From assembly GCF_036541425.1 (NCBI RefSeq), contig NZ_JAZHFT010000012.1, positions 1 through 64,000 of the forward strand: DNA of 64,000 nt. The letters run 5' to 3'. A program made the position numbers and the translations under genes. The stretch is from Consotaella aegiceratis. Lineage in GTDB: Bacteria > Pseudomonadota > Alphaproteobacteria > Rhizobiales > Rhizobiaceae. Below are positions 1 through 8,821 of the stretch, in pieces. Positions within the stretch are counted from its first letter, which is position 1. The number at the start of each line of letters is the position of its first letter. The notes beneath the pieces are model-generated. The model made no database searches. It was not told the origin of the DNA and saw only the letters and a program-made list of their open reading frames with translations.

Positions 1-157
1 GAATATGGCCGTCGTCCGCCACTTCGCCCTCAACCTCATCCGCAACGCAACCGACAAGAACTCCCTGAAAACCCGCCGTAAACTCGCAGGATGGTCGACA
101 GACTACCTCGCCGAACTCCTCACATCATCCCTTCAGTAATTTGGATTCGGAGCCCTG
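1..157 (+). mobile_element. Right end of an ISAs1-family insertion sequence (partial)
   Basis: The window opens inside the last codons of an ISAs1-type transposase. Eighteen bases after its stop, the sequence GGAGCCCTG (149-157) reads as CAGGGCTCC on the other strand. That resembles the CAGGG-type termini I associate with this family, so the element probably ends near 157. The left end, the left inverted repeat and any target duplication lie outside the window, so the boundary is an inference. Confidence 0.55.
2..139 (+). CDS. ISAs1-family transposase, C-terminal fragment
   Basis: This frame is open from the window edge and gives 45 residues before TAA at 137-139. The fragment reads NMAVVRHFALNLIRNA, then a basic SLKTRRKLAGW segment, then a YLAELL tail. 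This is the conserved C-terminal signature of ISAs1-family DDE transposases (xxAxxRHFALNLxR, then KxKRxxAGW, then YLxxLL). Because the gene is cut by the window edge, it is not possible to say whether the copy is intact. The next gene to the right is chromosomal (a penicillin-binding protein on the opposite strand), so the element sits at a housekeeping boundary. Confidence 0.75.
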   Translation, partial: NMAVVRHFALNLIRNATDKNSLKTRRKLAGWSTDYLAELLTSSLQ

Positions 158-442
158 CCGGCTCTTCGAGGTCCGAAAGCCAAAGTTGCGATCAGGATCA
201 CCAGCAGAAGACCTGCAGCGCAACTACCCATCTCATGAGGTCGCGCAAGTTTGCGCGCCTATGGCCGAGCTTACGACGGTTGTCGAGAAAGAGTTGATGG
301 CACGGTCCGAAAACGGACCGCTCCGATGATCCGTCACGAGCGCCATTGCGACCTGGCCGTCGAACGACGGTTCATGCCGAGCCGCAATCGCAGGCGGCGG
401 CGATCGGAAGGAGCTTGGTTGCCGGCGAGCGGCGGCGCGCTG
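158..442. other. Intergenic stretch, IS end to penicillin-binding protein gene
   Basis: No convincing gene is visible. Short open frames here are basic, low-complexity and lack ribosome-binding sites. The only structure noted is the hairpin at 303-320. The rest looks like non-coding flank between the insertion sequence and the 3' end of the penicillin-binding protein gene. Confidence 0.5.
303..320 (-). terminator. Weak terminator-like hairpin downstream of the penicillin-binding protein gene
   Basis: A perfect 7-bp stem (CGGTCCG/CGGACCG) closes on an AAAA loop about 120 bases beyond the stop of the minus-strand gene that ends at 443. Reading that strand, the hairpin is followed by a pyrimidine-rich stretch containing CTCTTTCTC but no clean U-run. 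It may end transcription, but the evidence is modest. Confidence 0.35.
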
Positions 443-2707
443 CTATCGCCCGAAAAGGCGATGGAAGAGCGACCGGTCGGTGTTCCGCCCGCCGCCGTTG
501 CCGACACGGCCCTCAAGCACGGAGCCCGGCAGCGGCTGCTCGCGGCGCGGCAGCCCGGCCGTCGGCACCGAACCGGGAGGAACCGGTCCGGAAGCGGGAT
601 TGGCATAGGGGTCGTTGCCGACGATATAGCCGCCGCTCTCGCCCGGCAGTCCTGCCCCGCCCTCGGCGATCAGCGGATCGCGCGCGCCGATGACGTAGTC
701 GCCTGGCAGCGGCGTCGGAGACAGGCCCGCATGCGCCGCCGTCATGAATTTCGCCCAGGCCTCGGCCGGCAGCGTGCCGCCGGTGACGCTCTTCATCTTG
801 GCGCCATTGTCGTTGCCCAGCCAGACGCCCGCCGTCAGATTGGACGTATAACCGACGAACCAGGCGTCCTTGAAGTCCTGGGTGGTGCCGGTCTTGCCCG
901 CGGCCTGCCAGCCATCGAGCTTGGCACGGCGCCCCGTTCCGGCTTCGACGACCTGCGTCAGCATGGCGTTCATCATACCGACGATCTCGTTCGACACGAC
1001 ATGGGCAGGCACCTCGGCTCCACGGTCGAAAAGCACGCGGCCGTCCTCGGTGGCGATGCGACTGATCAGATACGGCCGCGCCATGTAGCCCCCATTGGAG
1101 AACGGAGCGTAAGCGCTGGTCAGGTCGAGCAGTGACACCTCGGAGGTGCCCAGTGCGATCGAGGCGTTGTCGGCGAGCGGCGAGGTGATACCCAGGCGGT
1201 GCGCCGTCTGGATCACCGCCTCCGGACCGATCGCCGCCGTCAGCTGCGCCGCGATGGTGTTGAGCGAGTGCGCCAGCGCATAGGCCAGCGTCACCGGCCC
1301 CTTGTATTCGCGCTCGTAGTTTTCGGGCGTCCAGTTGCCGATCTTGGTCGGCGCGTCATTCATCACCGCCTCGGGCCACCATCCGAACTCCAGTGCCGTC
1401 TCGTAGACGAACGGCTTGAAGGCCGAGCCCGGCTGGCGCTTGGCGTCCACCGCCCGGTTGAACTGGCTTTCGGCATAGTCGCGGCCGCCGACCATGGCGC
1501 GGATGGCACCGGTGCCGTCGACGGCCACCAGAGCGCCCTGGCTGACATTGCGGTTGGCGCCGTCGACCGTCTCGCGGATCGCGCTCTCGGCCGCCTGCTC
1601 CAGATTGACGTCGATGGTCGTCTCGACCACGACGTCTTCATGGACCTGGCCGACGAGGTCCTTCAGATCCTTCATCACCAGATCGGCGACGTAGTTTTCG
1701 GCGCCGTCCCAATAGCTCTTGGCCTGGGTGGGTTCCATCTTGAGCGCGGCCTCGTAATCGGCGCGCGTGATGACGCCCTCGTCGAGCATGGCCGCCAGCA
1801 CCACGTCGGCGCGCTCCTTGGCCGCTTGCGGATCGCGCGCCGGCGACAGCCGCGACGGCGCCTTGAGGAGGCCTGCCAGCAGGGCCGCCTCGCCGAGATT
1901 GACGTCCTTGGGCGACTTGTTGAAATAGCGCCGCGCCGCCGCATCGATGCCCGTCGCGCCGGATCCGAAATAGACCCGGTTCAGGTACATCTCCAGGATC
2001 TGATCCTTGGTGAACTTGTGCTCCAGCCAGAGCGCGAGGATCGCCTCCTGGATCTTGCGTTCGAGCGTCTGCTCCGGATTGAGGAAGATGTTCTTGGCGA
2101 GTTGCTGGGTCAGCGTCGAGCCGCCCTGCACGGTCGAACCGGCCGCCAGGTTCTCGGCGAAGGCGCGGATGATGCCGATCGGGTCGACGCCGTAGTGGGA
2201 ATAGAAGCGGCGGTCCTCGATGGCGATCACCGCCTCGGGGATGTAGGGGCTCATCTCGTTCAGCGACACCGCTTCGCCACCGGTGATGCCACGGTTGGCC
2301 AAGAGCTTGCCCGACACCGACACGATCTTGACGTTGGGCGGACGCTCCGGAATCGCCCAGGATTCCTGCGGCAGCGTGACGGCGAAATAAGCCACCACGC
2401 CGCAGACCGCCAAGGCACCCCAGAATCCGAGAGCCAGACACAGGCGGAACATGTGGCCGAGGAAGCTTCGCCGCCTGCGGCGCCGGCCACCGCCGCCATT
2501 GCCGCCCGCGCCGGACCCCGCCTTCGATGCCGATGGGGCCGCCGCACCGGATGCAACGCGAGCGCCGCGCGACGCGCGCTCCGGCTTTTTCCGCTGGCCG
2601 GCGGTGGGCACGGCGCGATCGTCGTCGGACAGGCGAAACTCTTCGTTCGTCGGTTCATCCGATTGGAATGTGGGTTCGATACGTTCGCGCCTACGCCCTG
2701 CGGCCAT
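443..2707 (-). CDS. Class A penicillin-binding protein, PBP1A family (transglycosylase/transpeptidase)
   Basis: Bifunctional peptidoglycan synthase of 754 aa. A basic, Gly-rich cytoplasmic tail (1-82, including a run of six Arg) precedes one membrane anchor at about 86-112. The glycosyltransferase domain shows the catalytic-Glu motif EDRRFYSHYG at 164-173, GGSTLTQQLAKN at about 195-206, and the RKIQEAILA segment. The transpeptidase domain has SAFK (catalytic Ser428), SLN (481-483) and KTGT (605-608). It polymerises lipid II glycan strands and crosslinks them in the periplasm. The gene stands alone: the minus-strand neighbour upstream is an unrelated chemoreceptor with its own terminator. The first ATG gives an N-terminus typical of alphaproteobacterial homologues. 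Confidence 0.93.
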   Translation of the reverse strand: MAAGRRRERIEPTFQSDEPTNEEFRLSDDDRAVPTAGQRKKPERASRGARVASGAAAPSASKAGSGAGGNGGGGRRRRRRSFLGHMFRLCLALGFWGALAVCGVVAYFAVTLPQESWAIPERPPNVKIVSVSGKLLANRGITGGEAVSLNEMSPYIPEAVIAIEDRRFYSHYGVDPIGIIRAFAENLAAGSTVQGGSTLTQQLAKNIFLNPEQTLERKIQEAILALWLEHKFTKDQILEMYLNRVYFGSGATGIDAAARRYFNKSPKDVNLGEAALLAGLLKAPSRLSPARDPQAAKERADVVLAAMLDEGVITRADYEAALKMEPTQAKSYWDGAENYVADLVMKDLKDLVGQVHEDVVVETTIDVNLEQAAESAIRETVDGANRNVSQGALVAVDGTGAIRAMVGGRDYAESQFNRAVDAKRQPGSAFKPFVYETALEFGWWPEAVMNDAPTKIGNWTPENYEREYKGPVTLAYALAHSLNTIAAQLTAAIGPEAVIQTAHRLGITSPLADNASIALGTSEVSLLDLTSAYAPFSNGGYMARPYLISRIATEDGRVLFDRGAEVPAHVVSNEIVGMMNAMLTQVVEAGTGRRAKLDGWQAAGKTGTTQDFKDAWFVGYTSNLTAGVWLGNDNGAKMKSVTGGTLPAEAWAKFMTAAHAGLSPTPLPGDYVIGARDPLIAEGGAGLPGESGGYIVGNDPYANPASGPVPPGSVPTAGLPRREQPLPGSVLEGRVGNGGGRNTDRSLFHRLFGR

Positions 2708-2879
2708 CAGCTCTGTGCCCCGCCTCTGCCGTACACTGGGTGTCGCGCCGAACAGCCTGGTCCCCTACTGGCCGGTCCGGCGCGTGGCAACGAAGATGGA
2801 GGGTATCTCTTAAGATTACCGAAAGGATCCTGCGTCGCCGCCCACTTTTCGCTGATGGAAGAAAATTAAGGCGATTTAA

Positions 2880-2915
2880 CGAGTCGGGCAGGATCTTGCG
2901 ACCCTGCCCGACTCG
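2880..2915 (-). terminator. Rho-independent terminator of the chemoreceptor gene
   Basis: A 13-bp perfect stem (2880-2892 with 2903-2915, core GTCGGGCAGG/CCTGCCCGAC) closes on a 10-nt loop, 27 bases past the stop of the minus-strand gene ending at 2943. Reading the minus strand, the stem is followed by GTTAAATCGCCTTAATTTT, a T-rich though not uniform tail. Confidence 0.75.
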
Positions 2916-2942
2916 AATGTCCAGCTGTTTGCGTCGAGAGGC

Positions 2943-4895
2943 TCAGAACTCCTCCCAGCCGTCCTCGACGGCGGCGGGCTTGGCCGCAGCACCGCCGGTG
3001 CCGGTCGCCTTCATCTGCGGCACCGGCTTGGCGGCAGGCCGCGCCGGGGCGGCAGGGCGGACAGCCGGCACCGAGGCCTGGCGGCGCGCGGTGCGGGCGC
3101 CCTGCGCCTGATGGCCGGCCGATGTCGCGGTGCGGAACTGCGCGATCAGCTGCGCCAGCTGGTCGGTCTCGTTGGCCAGCGTCTGCGCCGCCGCCGTCGT
3201 TTCCTCCACCATCGCCGCGTTCTGCTGCGTCACCTTGTCCATCTGGTCCGCGGCGGTCGACACTTCCTTCAGGCTCACCGCCTGCTCGCGGGCCGTGCGG
3301 GCGATCTCGGAGACCTCCGAGGACATCGCGGCGACCTCCGCGACGATCTCCTCCAGGCTCTTGCCCGACGCCGTCACCAGCTCGACGCCCTGCCCGACCT
3401 GCTCGGAGGACTGCGAGATCAGCTCTTTGATCTCCTTGGCGGCTTCCGCCGAGCGCTGCGCCAGGGCGCGGACTTCCTGCGCCACGACGGCGAAGCCCTT
3501 GCCCGCCTCGCCGGCGCGGGCCGCCTCGACGCCGGCGTTCAGCGCCAGGAGGTTGGTCTGGAAGGCGATCTCGTCGATGACGCCGATGATCTTGCCGATT
3601 TCCTCGGACGATTTTTCGATCGCCGCCATGGCCTCGACGGCGCGCCCGACGATGGCGCCACCCTTTTCGGCGTTCTTCTGCGCGGTCTGGGCCGAAGCCT
3701 GGGCACGGCCGGCGCTTTCGGCCGTCTCGTTCACCGCCCGCGTCACTTCCGTCAGCGCCGCGGTGGTCTCTTCCAGGCCGGCAGCCTGCTGCTCGGTGCG
3801 CTGGGCGAGGTCGTTCGTCGCGGTGTTGATCTCGTCCAGACCCGAGCGGATCGAGCCGATCGAGCCGATCACCGAGCCGAATGTGTCCTCCAGCTTTTCC
3901 ACCGACGCATTGAAGCGGCCGCGGATTTCCTCGTATTCAGGCGCGACGGGCCGCTCCAGGCGCACCGTCAGGTCACCCTGCGACAAGCGGTCGAAGCCCT
4001 GCTCGATATCGCCGACAAAGGCTTCCAGGCGCTCGGCCTTCTCGTGCTCCTCGGCGACCTGGCGCGCCTTCTCGGCCTCCTGCGCCTCGCGCAGCCGCGC
4101 TGCCTCGGCCTCCAGCCGATCCTGTTCGATCGCCGCCTGCTTGAACGTCTCCACCGCACCGGCCATCGCGCCGATCTCGTCATGGCGCGCCTGGAACGGA
4201 ACGACGACCGACTTGTTGCCGCCCGCCAAGGCGCGCGTCACCTCGGTAATCTTCGACAGCGGCTGCGAGATTCCGCGCGCGATCCACCACCCGGCGCCAC
4301 ACAGGAGAACCATCAGCCCGATCGTCCACAGCGCCGCATTGGCCACTTCGCGCCAGAAGATCGCCTCCAGGTCGTCGATGTAGACACCGGTACCGACCAT
4401 CCAGCCCCATTCCGGAATGCCGCCCGAATAACTCAGCTTGGCGACGGGCTCTTCGGCACCGGCCCGGGGCCAGAGATAGGGCGTGAAACCGCCGCCCTTC
4501 TTCGCCTCGGCGATGAGCGACTGGAACAGCGGGAAGCCGTTGGGATCGGTCTTGTCCCAAAGGGTCTGGCCGATCAGCTCCTTGTTGGGGTGGACGATCA
4601 TCTTGCCTTCGAAATCGGTGACGAAGATGTAGTCGTCTTTCCCGTAGCGGATCGCGCTCAGCGCTTCCGCGGCTCGCTGACGTGCCACCTCGTCGGTGAT
4701 CTTGCCGCTCTCGGCCTGGGCCTTATAGCCGTTGGCGATCGAAATCGCCGTGGCGATTTGCGCCCGCAGCAGATCACTACGCTCCTGTTCGACCGCATGA
4801 CGCAGCGAGAACAGCTGCACCGCGACCACCGTCAAGCAGACAAGCACCGCAAAACTAACTAACAGCGCCAACTTTCGGGAGATAGTAAGGTTCAC
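2943..4895 (-). CDS. Methyl-accepting chemotaxis protein with Cache sensor and C-terminal WEEF tether
   Basis: Transmembrane chemoreceptor of 650 aa. TM1 is at about 9-31. A periplasmic single-Cache-like domain (about 35-185) contains DDYIFVTDFEGKMIVHP and WGWMVGTGVYIDD. TM2 is at about 187-206 and is followed by a HAMP domain (207-260) and probably a second HAMP-like segment near 300-345. The long signalling coiled coil has its hairpin tip at 441-462 (EIAFQTNLLALNAGVEAARA), the CheA/CheW-binding region. The protein ends in GWEEF, an xWxxF-type pentapeptide like those that tether CheR and CheB after a flexible Ala/Pro-rich linker. The family senses small ligands such as organic acids; the ligand here is unknown. 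No other che genes lie nearby. Confidence 0.93.
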   Translation of the reverse strand: MNLTISRKLALLVSFAVLVCLTVVAVQLFSLRHAVEQERSDLLRAQIATAISIANGYKAQAESGKITDEVARQRAAEALSAIRYGKDDYIFVTDFEGKMIVHPNKELIGQTLWDKTDPNGFPLFQSLIAEAKKGGGFTPYLWPRAGAEEPVAKLSYSGGIPEWGWMVGTGVYIDDLEAIFWREVANAALWTIGLMVLLCGAGWWIARGISQPLSKITEVTRALAGGNKSVVVPFQARHDEIGAMAGAVETFKQAAIEQDRLEAEAARLREAQEAEKARQVAEEHEKAERLEAFVGDIEQGFDRLSQGDLTVRLERPVAPEYEEIRGRFNASVEKLEDTFGSVIGSIGSIRSGLDEINTATNDLAQRTEQQAAGLEETTAALTEVTRAVNETAESAGRAQASAQTAQKNAEKGGAIVGRAVEAMAAIEKSSEEIGKIIGVIDEIAFQTNLLALNAGVEAARAGEAGKGFAVVAQEVRALAQRSAEAAKEIKELISQSSEQVGQGVELVTASGKSLEEIVAEVAAMSSEVSEIARTAREQAVSLKEVSTAADQMDKVTQQNAAMVEETTAAAQTLANETDQLAQLIAQFRTATSAGHQAQGARTARRQASVPAVRPAAPARPAAKPVPQMKATGTGGAAAKPAAVEDGWEEF

Positions 4896-5039
4896 TGAAG
4901 GCCCCCAACGCAGAACAATTCTCAGGAAAGCAAGCAGAATTCCTACGCTAGAGAGATTTCGAATTCATTGATTACAGACGCTTTCGAATTTTCTCATAGA
5001 CAGAATAATGACGCGTTATCACTGAGCACAAAATAACGC

Positions 5040-8000
5040 TTAAGTTGTCTTAAATAAACCTCCAGGTGTGGGCGTCGTAACGATAACCGCTTCACCGGCC
5101 TCGAGAATCGTCTGATCGCATCCGGCAAGCCGCTCGATCCGGCCATCGCCGCGACGCACCTCCGTGCGGCCGGGCTCGCCGTCCTGCCCGCCGAGAATAC
5201 CGCGTGGTGGGATCGTGCGATGCGACGACAGGATGGCGCAATCCATCCGCTTCAAGAAGCGGATCGTCCGGCTGGTTCCGTCGCCGCCGCGGCAGGCTCC
5301 CTCGCCGCCCGAGCCTTTCCGGATATGAAAATCCTCGAGCACCACCGGATAGCGCATCTCGAGGATTTCCGGGTCGGTGAGGCGTGAATTGGTCATGTGG
5401 ACGTGCACGCCCGCCGTGCCGGCGAACCGCCGGCCGTCATTCATCTGTCCCGCCGGCGAACCCGAACAGATCGTCTCGTAGTATTGATAGGTTTCGTCGC
5501 CGAAGGTCAGATTGTTCATCGTGCCTTCCGAGTTGGCCAGCGCACCGAAGGCGCCGAACAAGGCGTTCGTGATGTGCTGCGAGGTCTCGACATTGCCGGC
5601 GACGACGGCGGCGGGATAGTGCGGCTTGAGCATCGAGCCCTCGGGCACGACGATGGTTACCGGCCTGAGACAGCCGGCATTCATCGGGATCGGCTTTTCG
5701 ACCATGACCCGGAAAGCATAGAGCACGGCGGCGCGCGTCACCGGTTCCGGCGCGTTGAAGTTGTTGGCCTGGCTGTCGGATGTGCCGGTGAAGTCGACCG
5801 TGGCGGTGCGCGCCGCGCGATCGATCGTCACCTTCACCCGGATCGTCTGGCCGGTATCGGTCGGATAGTCGTAGGCGCAGTCGTCGAGCGTGCCGATCAG
5901 CTCCCGCACGGCTTCGGCCGCATTGTCCTGGACGAACGCCATATAGGCTTCGACGGTCTCCAGACCAAACGCCTCGACCATCTTGCGAAGCTCCGCGACG
6001 CCCTTCTCGTTGGCCGCGATCTGCGCCTTCAGGTCGGCGATGTTCTGGTCCGGATTGCGCGCCGGATAGCGGTGCTCGGTCAGCACCAGGCGCAGGGCGG
6101 CTTCCTGGAAGCGCCCGCCGTCCACCAGCTTCAGATTGTCGATGAGCACACCCTCCTCGTCGACCGTGGTGGCGCGCGGTGTCATCGATCCCGGCGCGAT
6201 GCCGCCGACATCGGCATGGTGTCCGCGCGAGGCGACGAAGAAGAGAATGCGCGCCCGCGTCTCGTCGAACACCGGCGTCACCACTGTGATGTCGGGCAGA
6301 TGGGTGCCGCCGTTATAGGGTGCGTTCAGCGCGAAGACATCGCCCGGGCGGATGGCGCCCTGGTTCTGCTGAATGATCGCTTCGACCGAGCGGTCCATCG
6401 AGCCGAGATGCACCGGCATGTGCGGGGCGTTGGCGACCAGCGCGCCGGTGGCGTCGAAGACCGCGCAGGAAAAGTCGAGCCGCTCCTTGATGTTCACCGA
6501 GGAGGCGGTGTTCTGCAGCGTTACCCCCATCTGCTCGGCGATCGACATGAAGAGGTTGTTGAACACTTCGAGCAGCACCGGGTCGGCGCCCGCCTCTGCG
6601 CCCGCCCGGCCGGAGGTGCCGAGCGCGGCGTGGCGCACGCGCTTTTCGGTGCGGCGCAGGAGCACGTCGTCGAGCGCCGTCACCTCGGCACTCCAGCCGG
6701 GCTCGACGACGATGGTCTGGTTCGGCTCGATGATCAGGGCCGGCCCCTTGATGCGGGCGCCAGGCGTCAGGCTCTCGCGCCGGAAGATGCCGGCTTCACG
6801 ATCCATGCCCCCGGAAAAGAAGCTGCCGGTGTCATCCGGCATGGCCTCGAAGGAATCCGCGCCGACGGTCTCGCCGCGCGCCGTGTCGGTATGGCGCTCG
6901 CTCGCCTCGACCGAAACGGTTTCCACCACGATTGGCCGGTCCTCGTAGATGAAGCCGAATTGCGCCTTATGCGCCGCCTCGAAGCGCTGCCGTGCTGCGG
7001 AGGGATCGCCGTCGTGAAGCACCGGCAGGGTCGTGTCGGTGCCGTCGTAGCGCAGTTGCAGCAGCACGGTCACGTCGATGCCGTCCGTGGCCAGGCCCTG
7101 CCCTGCCAGTTCGGCGCGGGCCTCGTCCGCCAACCGATCCGCCAAATTGCCGATCACCGGCAAAGAGTCCTCGGCCAGCGGCGCCACCAGCGCCTGGCTG
7201 CGGCTGGCAAACAGCGACGACAGGCCGATGCCGTAGGCCGAGAGCAGACCGGACATCGGATGCACCAGCACGGTTTCCATGCCGAGCGCGTCGGCGACGC
7301 GGCAGGCATGCTGCCCGCCGGCACCGCCGAAGGAGTTCAGAAGATAGCGCGTCACATCGTAGCCGCGCTGGACCGAGATCTTCTTGATGGCGTTCGCCAT
7401 GTTCTCGACCGCGATGGTCAGGAAGCCATCGGCCACCTCTTGCGGACGACGCCCGTCGCCGATCTCGTCCGCCAGCGCGGCGAATTTCGTTCGCACGACG
7501 TCGGCGTCCAGCGGCTGGTCCTGGTTCGGCCCGAACACGGCGGGAAACAGCTCCGGCTTCAGCTTGCCGAGCATCACGTTCGCGTCGGTGACGGTGAGCG
7601 GACCGCCCTTGCCGTAGGCGGCCGGACCGGGATGGGCGCCGGCCGAGGCCGGACCGACCTGAAACCGACCCTGGTCGAGATGCAGGATCGAGCCGCCGCC
7701 GGCCGCCACCGTGTGGATCCGCATCATCGGCGCGCGGATGCGCACGCCCGCGACCTCCGAATCCAGTGCCCGTTCGTAGCCGTCGGCATAATGGGTGACG
7801 TCCGTCGACGTGCCGCCCATGTCGAAGCCGATCACCCGGTCGAAGCCGGCGGCAAGCGCCGTCTCCGCCATGCCGACCACACCGCCGGCCGGCCCGGACA
7901 GGATCGCATCCTTGCCTTGGAAAAGATCGGCCGCCGTCAGCCCGCCGGACGACATCATGAACTGCAGCGACGGCGCCTCATCGCCGGCGCCCGCACCGAG

Positions 8001-8690
8001 CGCCTTGGCCACTCGCGAGACGTAGCGCGCGAGAATCGGCGTCAGATAGGCGTCGACCACCGTGGTGTCTCCGCGCCCGACGATCTTGACCAGGGGCGAT
8101 ACCTCGTGACTGACGGAAATCTGAGAGAAGCCAGCGGCTTGGGCCAACTCCTTGATCCGCTTTTCGTGCGCCGGATAGCGCCAGGAGTGCATCAGGACGA
8201 CCGCCAGCGCGTCGATGCCGTCGTCTTTCGCCGCGGCCAGGGCGGCCTTCACGCCTTCTTCATCGAGTTCGGTCTCGACCGTGCCGTCCGCCAGAACCCG
8301 CTCCGCCACCTCGTCGACCCGCTCGTAGAGCTGCTCGGGCAGGATGATCTCCTTGGCGAAGATGTCCGGCCGCGCCTGATAGGCGATCCTGAGCGCATCG
8401 CGGAAGCCGCGGGTGATCATCAGCGCGGTGCGGTCGCCCTTGCGCTCCAACAGGGCATTGGTGGCGACCGTCGTGCCCATCCGCACCGTACCGATACGGC
8501 CCGACGGCAACGGCTCGCCCGCCGCCGCCCCGAGCAGGACGCGGATTCCCTCCAGCGCCGCGTCGTCATAGACGCCGGGATTTTCCGAAAGCAGCTTGCG
8601 GGCATGCAGCGCGCCGTCCGAACTGCGGCCGATGACGTCCGTGAAGGTGCCGCCACGGTCGATCCAGAAATCCCACTTACCTGCCTGCAT
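5040..8690 (-). CDS. Fused hydantoinase A/B (5-oxoprolinase family) protein
   Basis: A 1216-aa single-chain enzyme. The N-terminal half (about 1-690) is HyuA-like, starting with FWIDRGGTFTDVIGR and carrying the phosphate-binding FDMGGTSTDVTHY and GPAGGVVGMAETA motifs. The C-terminal half (about 705-1210) is HyuB-like, with YNGGTHLPDITVV, RGHHADVGG and SGGEGACRGGDG. The fused form is the layout of 5-oxoprolinase, which hydrolyses 5-oxoproline to glutamate using ATP; hydantoinases of the same family act on related cyclic amides. The start is set by GGAG eight bases before ATG. The gene is divergent from a TRAP transporter, which suggests that the imported solute is its substrate or is turned into it. 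The exact substrate is not resolvable from sequence. Confidence 0.88.
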   Translation of the reverse strand: MQAGKWDFWIDRGGTFTDVIGRSSDGALHARKLLSENPGVYDDAALEGIRVLLGAAAGEPLPSGRIGTVRMGTTVATNALLERKGDRTALMITRGFRDALRIAYQARPDIFAKEIILPEQLYERVDEVAERVLADGTVETELDEEGVKAALAAAKDDGIDALAVVLMHSWRYPAHEKRIKELAQAAGFSQISVSHEVSPLVKIVGRGDTTVVDAYLTPILARYVSRVAKALGAGAGDEAPSLQFMMSSGGLTAADLFQGKDAILSGPAGGVVGMAETALAAGFDRVIGFDMGGTSTDVTHYADGYERALDSEVAGVRIRAPMMRIHTVAAGGGSILHLDQGRFQVGPASAGAHPGPAAYGKGGPLTVTDANVMLGKLKPELFPAVFGPNQDQPLDADVVRTKFAALADEIGDGRRPQEVADGFLTIAVENMANAIKKISVQRGYDVTRYLLNSFGGAGGQHACRVADALGMETVLVHPMSGLLSAYGIGLSSLFASRSQALVAPLAEDSLPVIGNLADRLADEARAELAGQGLATDGIDVTVLLQLRYDGTDTTLPVLHDGDPSAARQRFEAAHKAQFGFIYEDRPIVVETVSVEASERHTDTARGETVGADSFEAMPDDTGSFFSGGMDREAGIFRRESLTPGARIKGPALIIEPNQTIVVEPGWSAEVTALDDVLLRRTEKRVRHAALGTSGRAGAEAGADPVLLEVFNNLFMSIAEQMGVTLQNTASSVNIKERLDFSCAVFDATGALVANAPHMPVHLGSMDRSVEAIIQQNQGAIRPGDVFALNAPYNGGTHLPDITVVTPVFDETRARILFFVASRGHHADVGGIAPGSMTPRATTVDEEGVLIDNLKLVDGGRFQEAALRLVLTEHRYPARNPDQNIADLKAQIAANEKGVAELRKMVEAFGLETVEAYMAFVQDNAAEAVRELIGTLDDCAYDYPTDTGQTIRVKVTIDRAARTATVDFTGTSDSQANNFNAPEPVTRAAVLYAFRVMVEKPIPMNAGCLRPVTIVVPEGSMLKPHYPAAVVAGNVETSQHITNALFGAFGALANSEGTMNNLTFGDETYQYYETICSGSPAGQMNDGRRFAGTAGVHVHMTNSRLTDPEILEMRYPVVLEDFHIRKGSGGEGACRGGDGTSRTIRFLKRMDCAILSSHRTIPPRGILGGQDGEPGRTEVRRGDGRIERLAGCDQTILEAGEAVIVTTPTPGGLFKTT

Positions 8691-8754
8691 TTTAATCTCC
8701 TCGCCTAGCGAATAGGCAAAAACGTCAGCAATTTATCGACATATTACCGATGAG

Positions 8755-8768
8755 TTGACCGTCGTCAA
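8755..8768. promoter_or_regulatory. Candidate operator in the divergent oxoprolinase/TRAP promoter
   Basis: The inverted repeat TTGAC-CGTC-GTCAA lies in the 131-bp gap between the two divergent genes, 64 bases upstream of the oxoprolinase start and 53 bases upstream of the transporter gene. Its position suits a shared operator for a regulator such as the MarR-type protein at 11814. This is inferred from position and symmetry only. Confidence 0.4.
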
Positions 8769-8821
8769 TTTTTATGGAAGTCTTTTTTTCGCCAAGTGGA
8801 GATCGGTCTGGAGAGACGCGC

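Noticed and set aside
2866..2880. TTAA-N6-TTAAC resembling a full CtrA box
   Set aside because: The CtrA consensus needs a 7-base spacer, and this sequence is the T-rich tail of the terminator at 2880-2915.
5397..8708. Open frame of about 1100 codons on the plus strand opposite the oxoprolinase gene
   Set aside because: It is a shadow of a real gene, with His/Arg-rich composition and no ribosome-binding site; the opposite strand has clear hydantoinase motifs.
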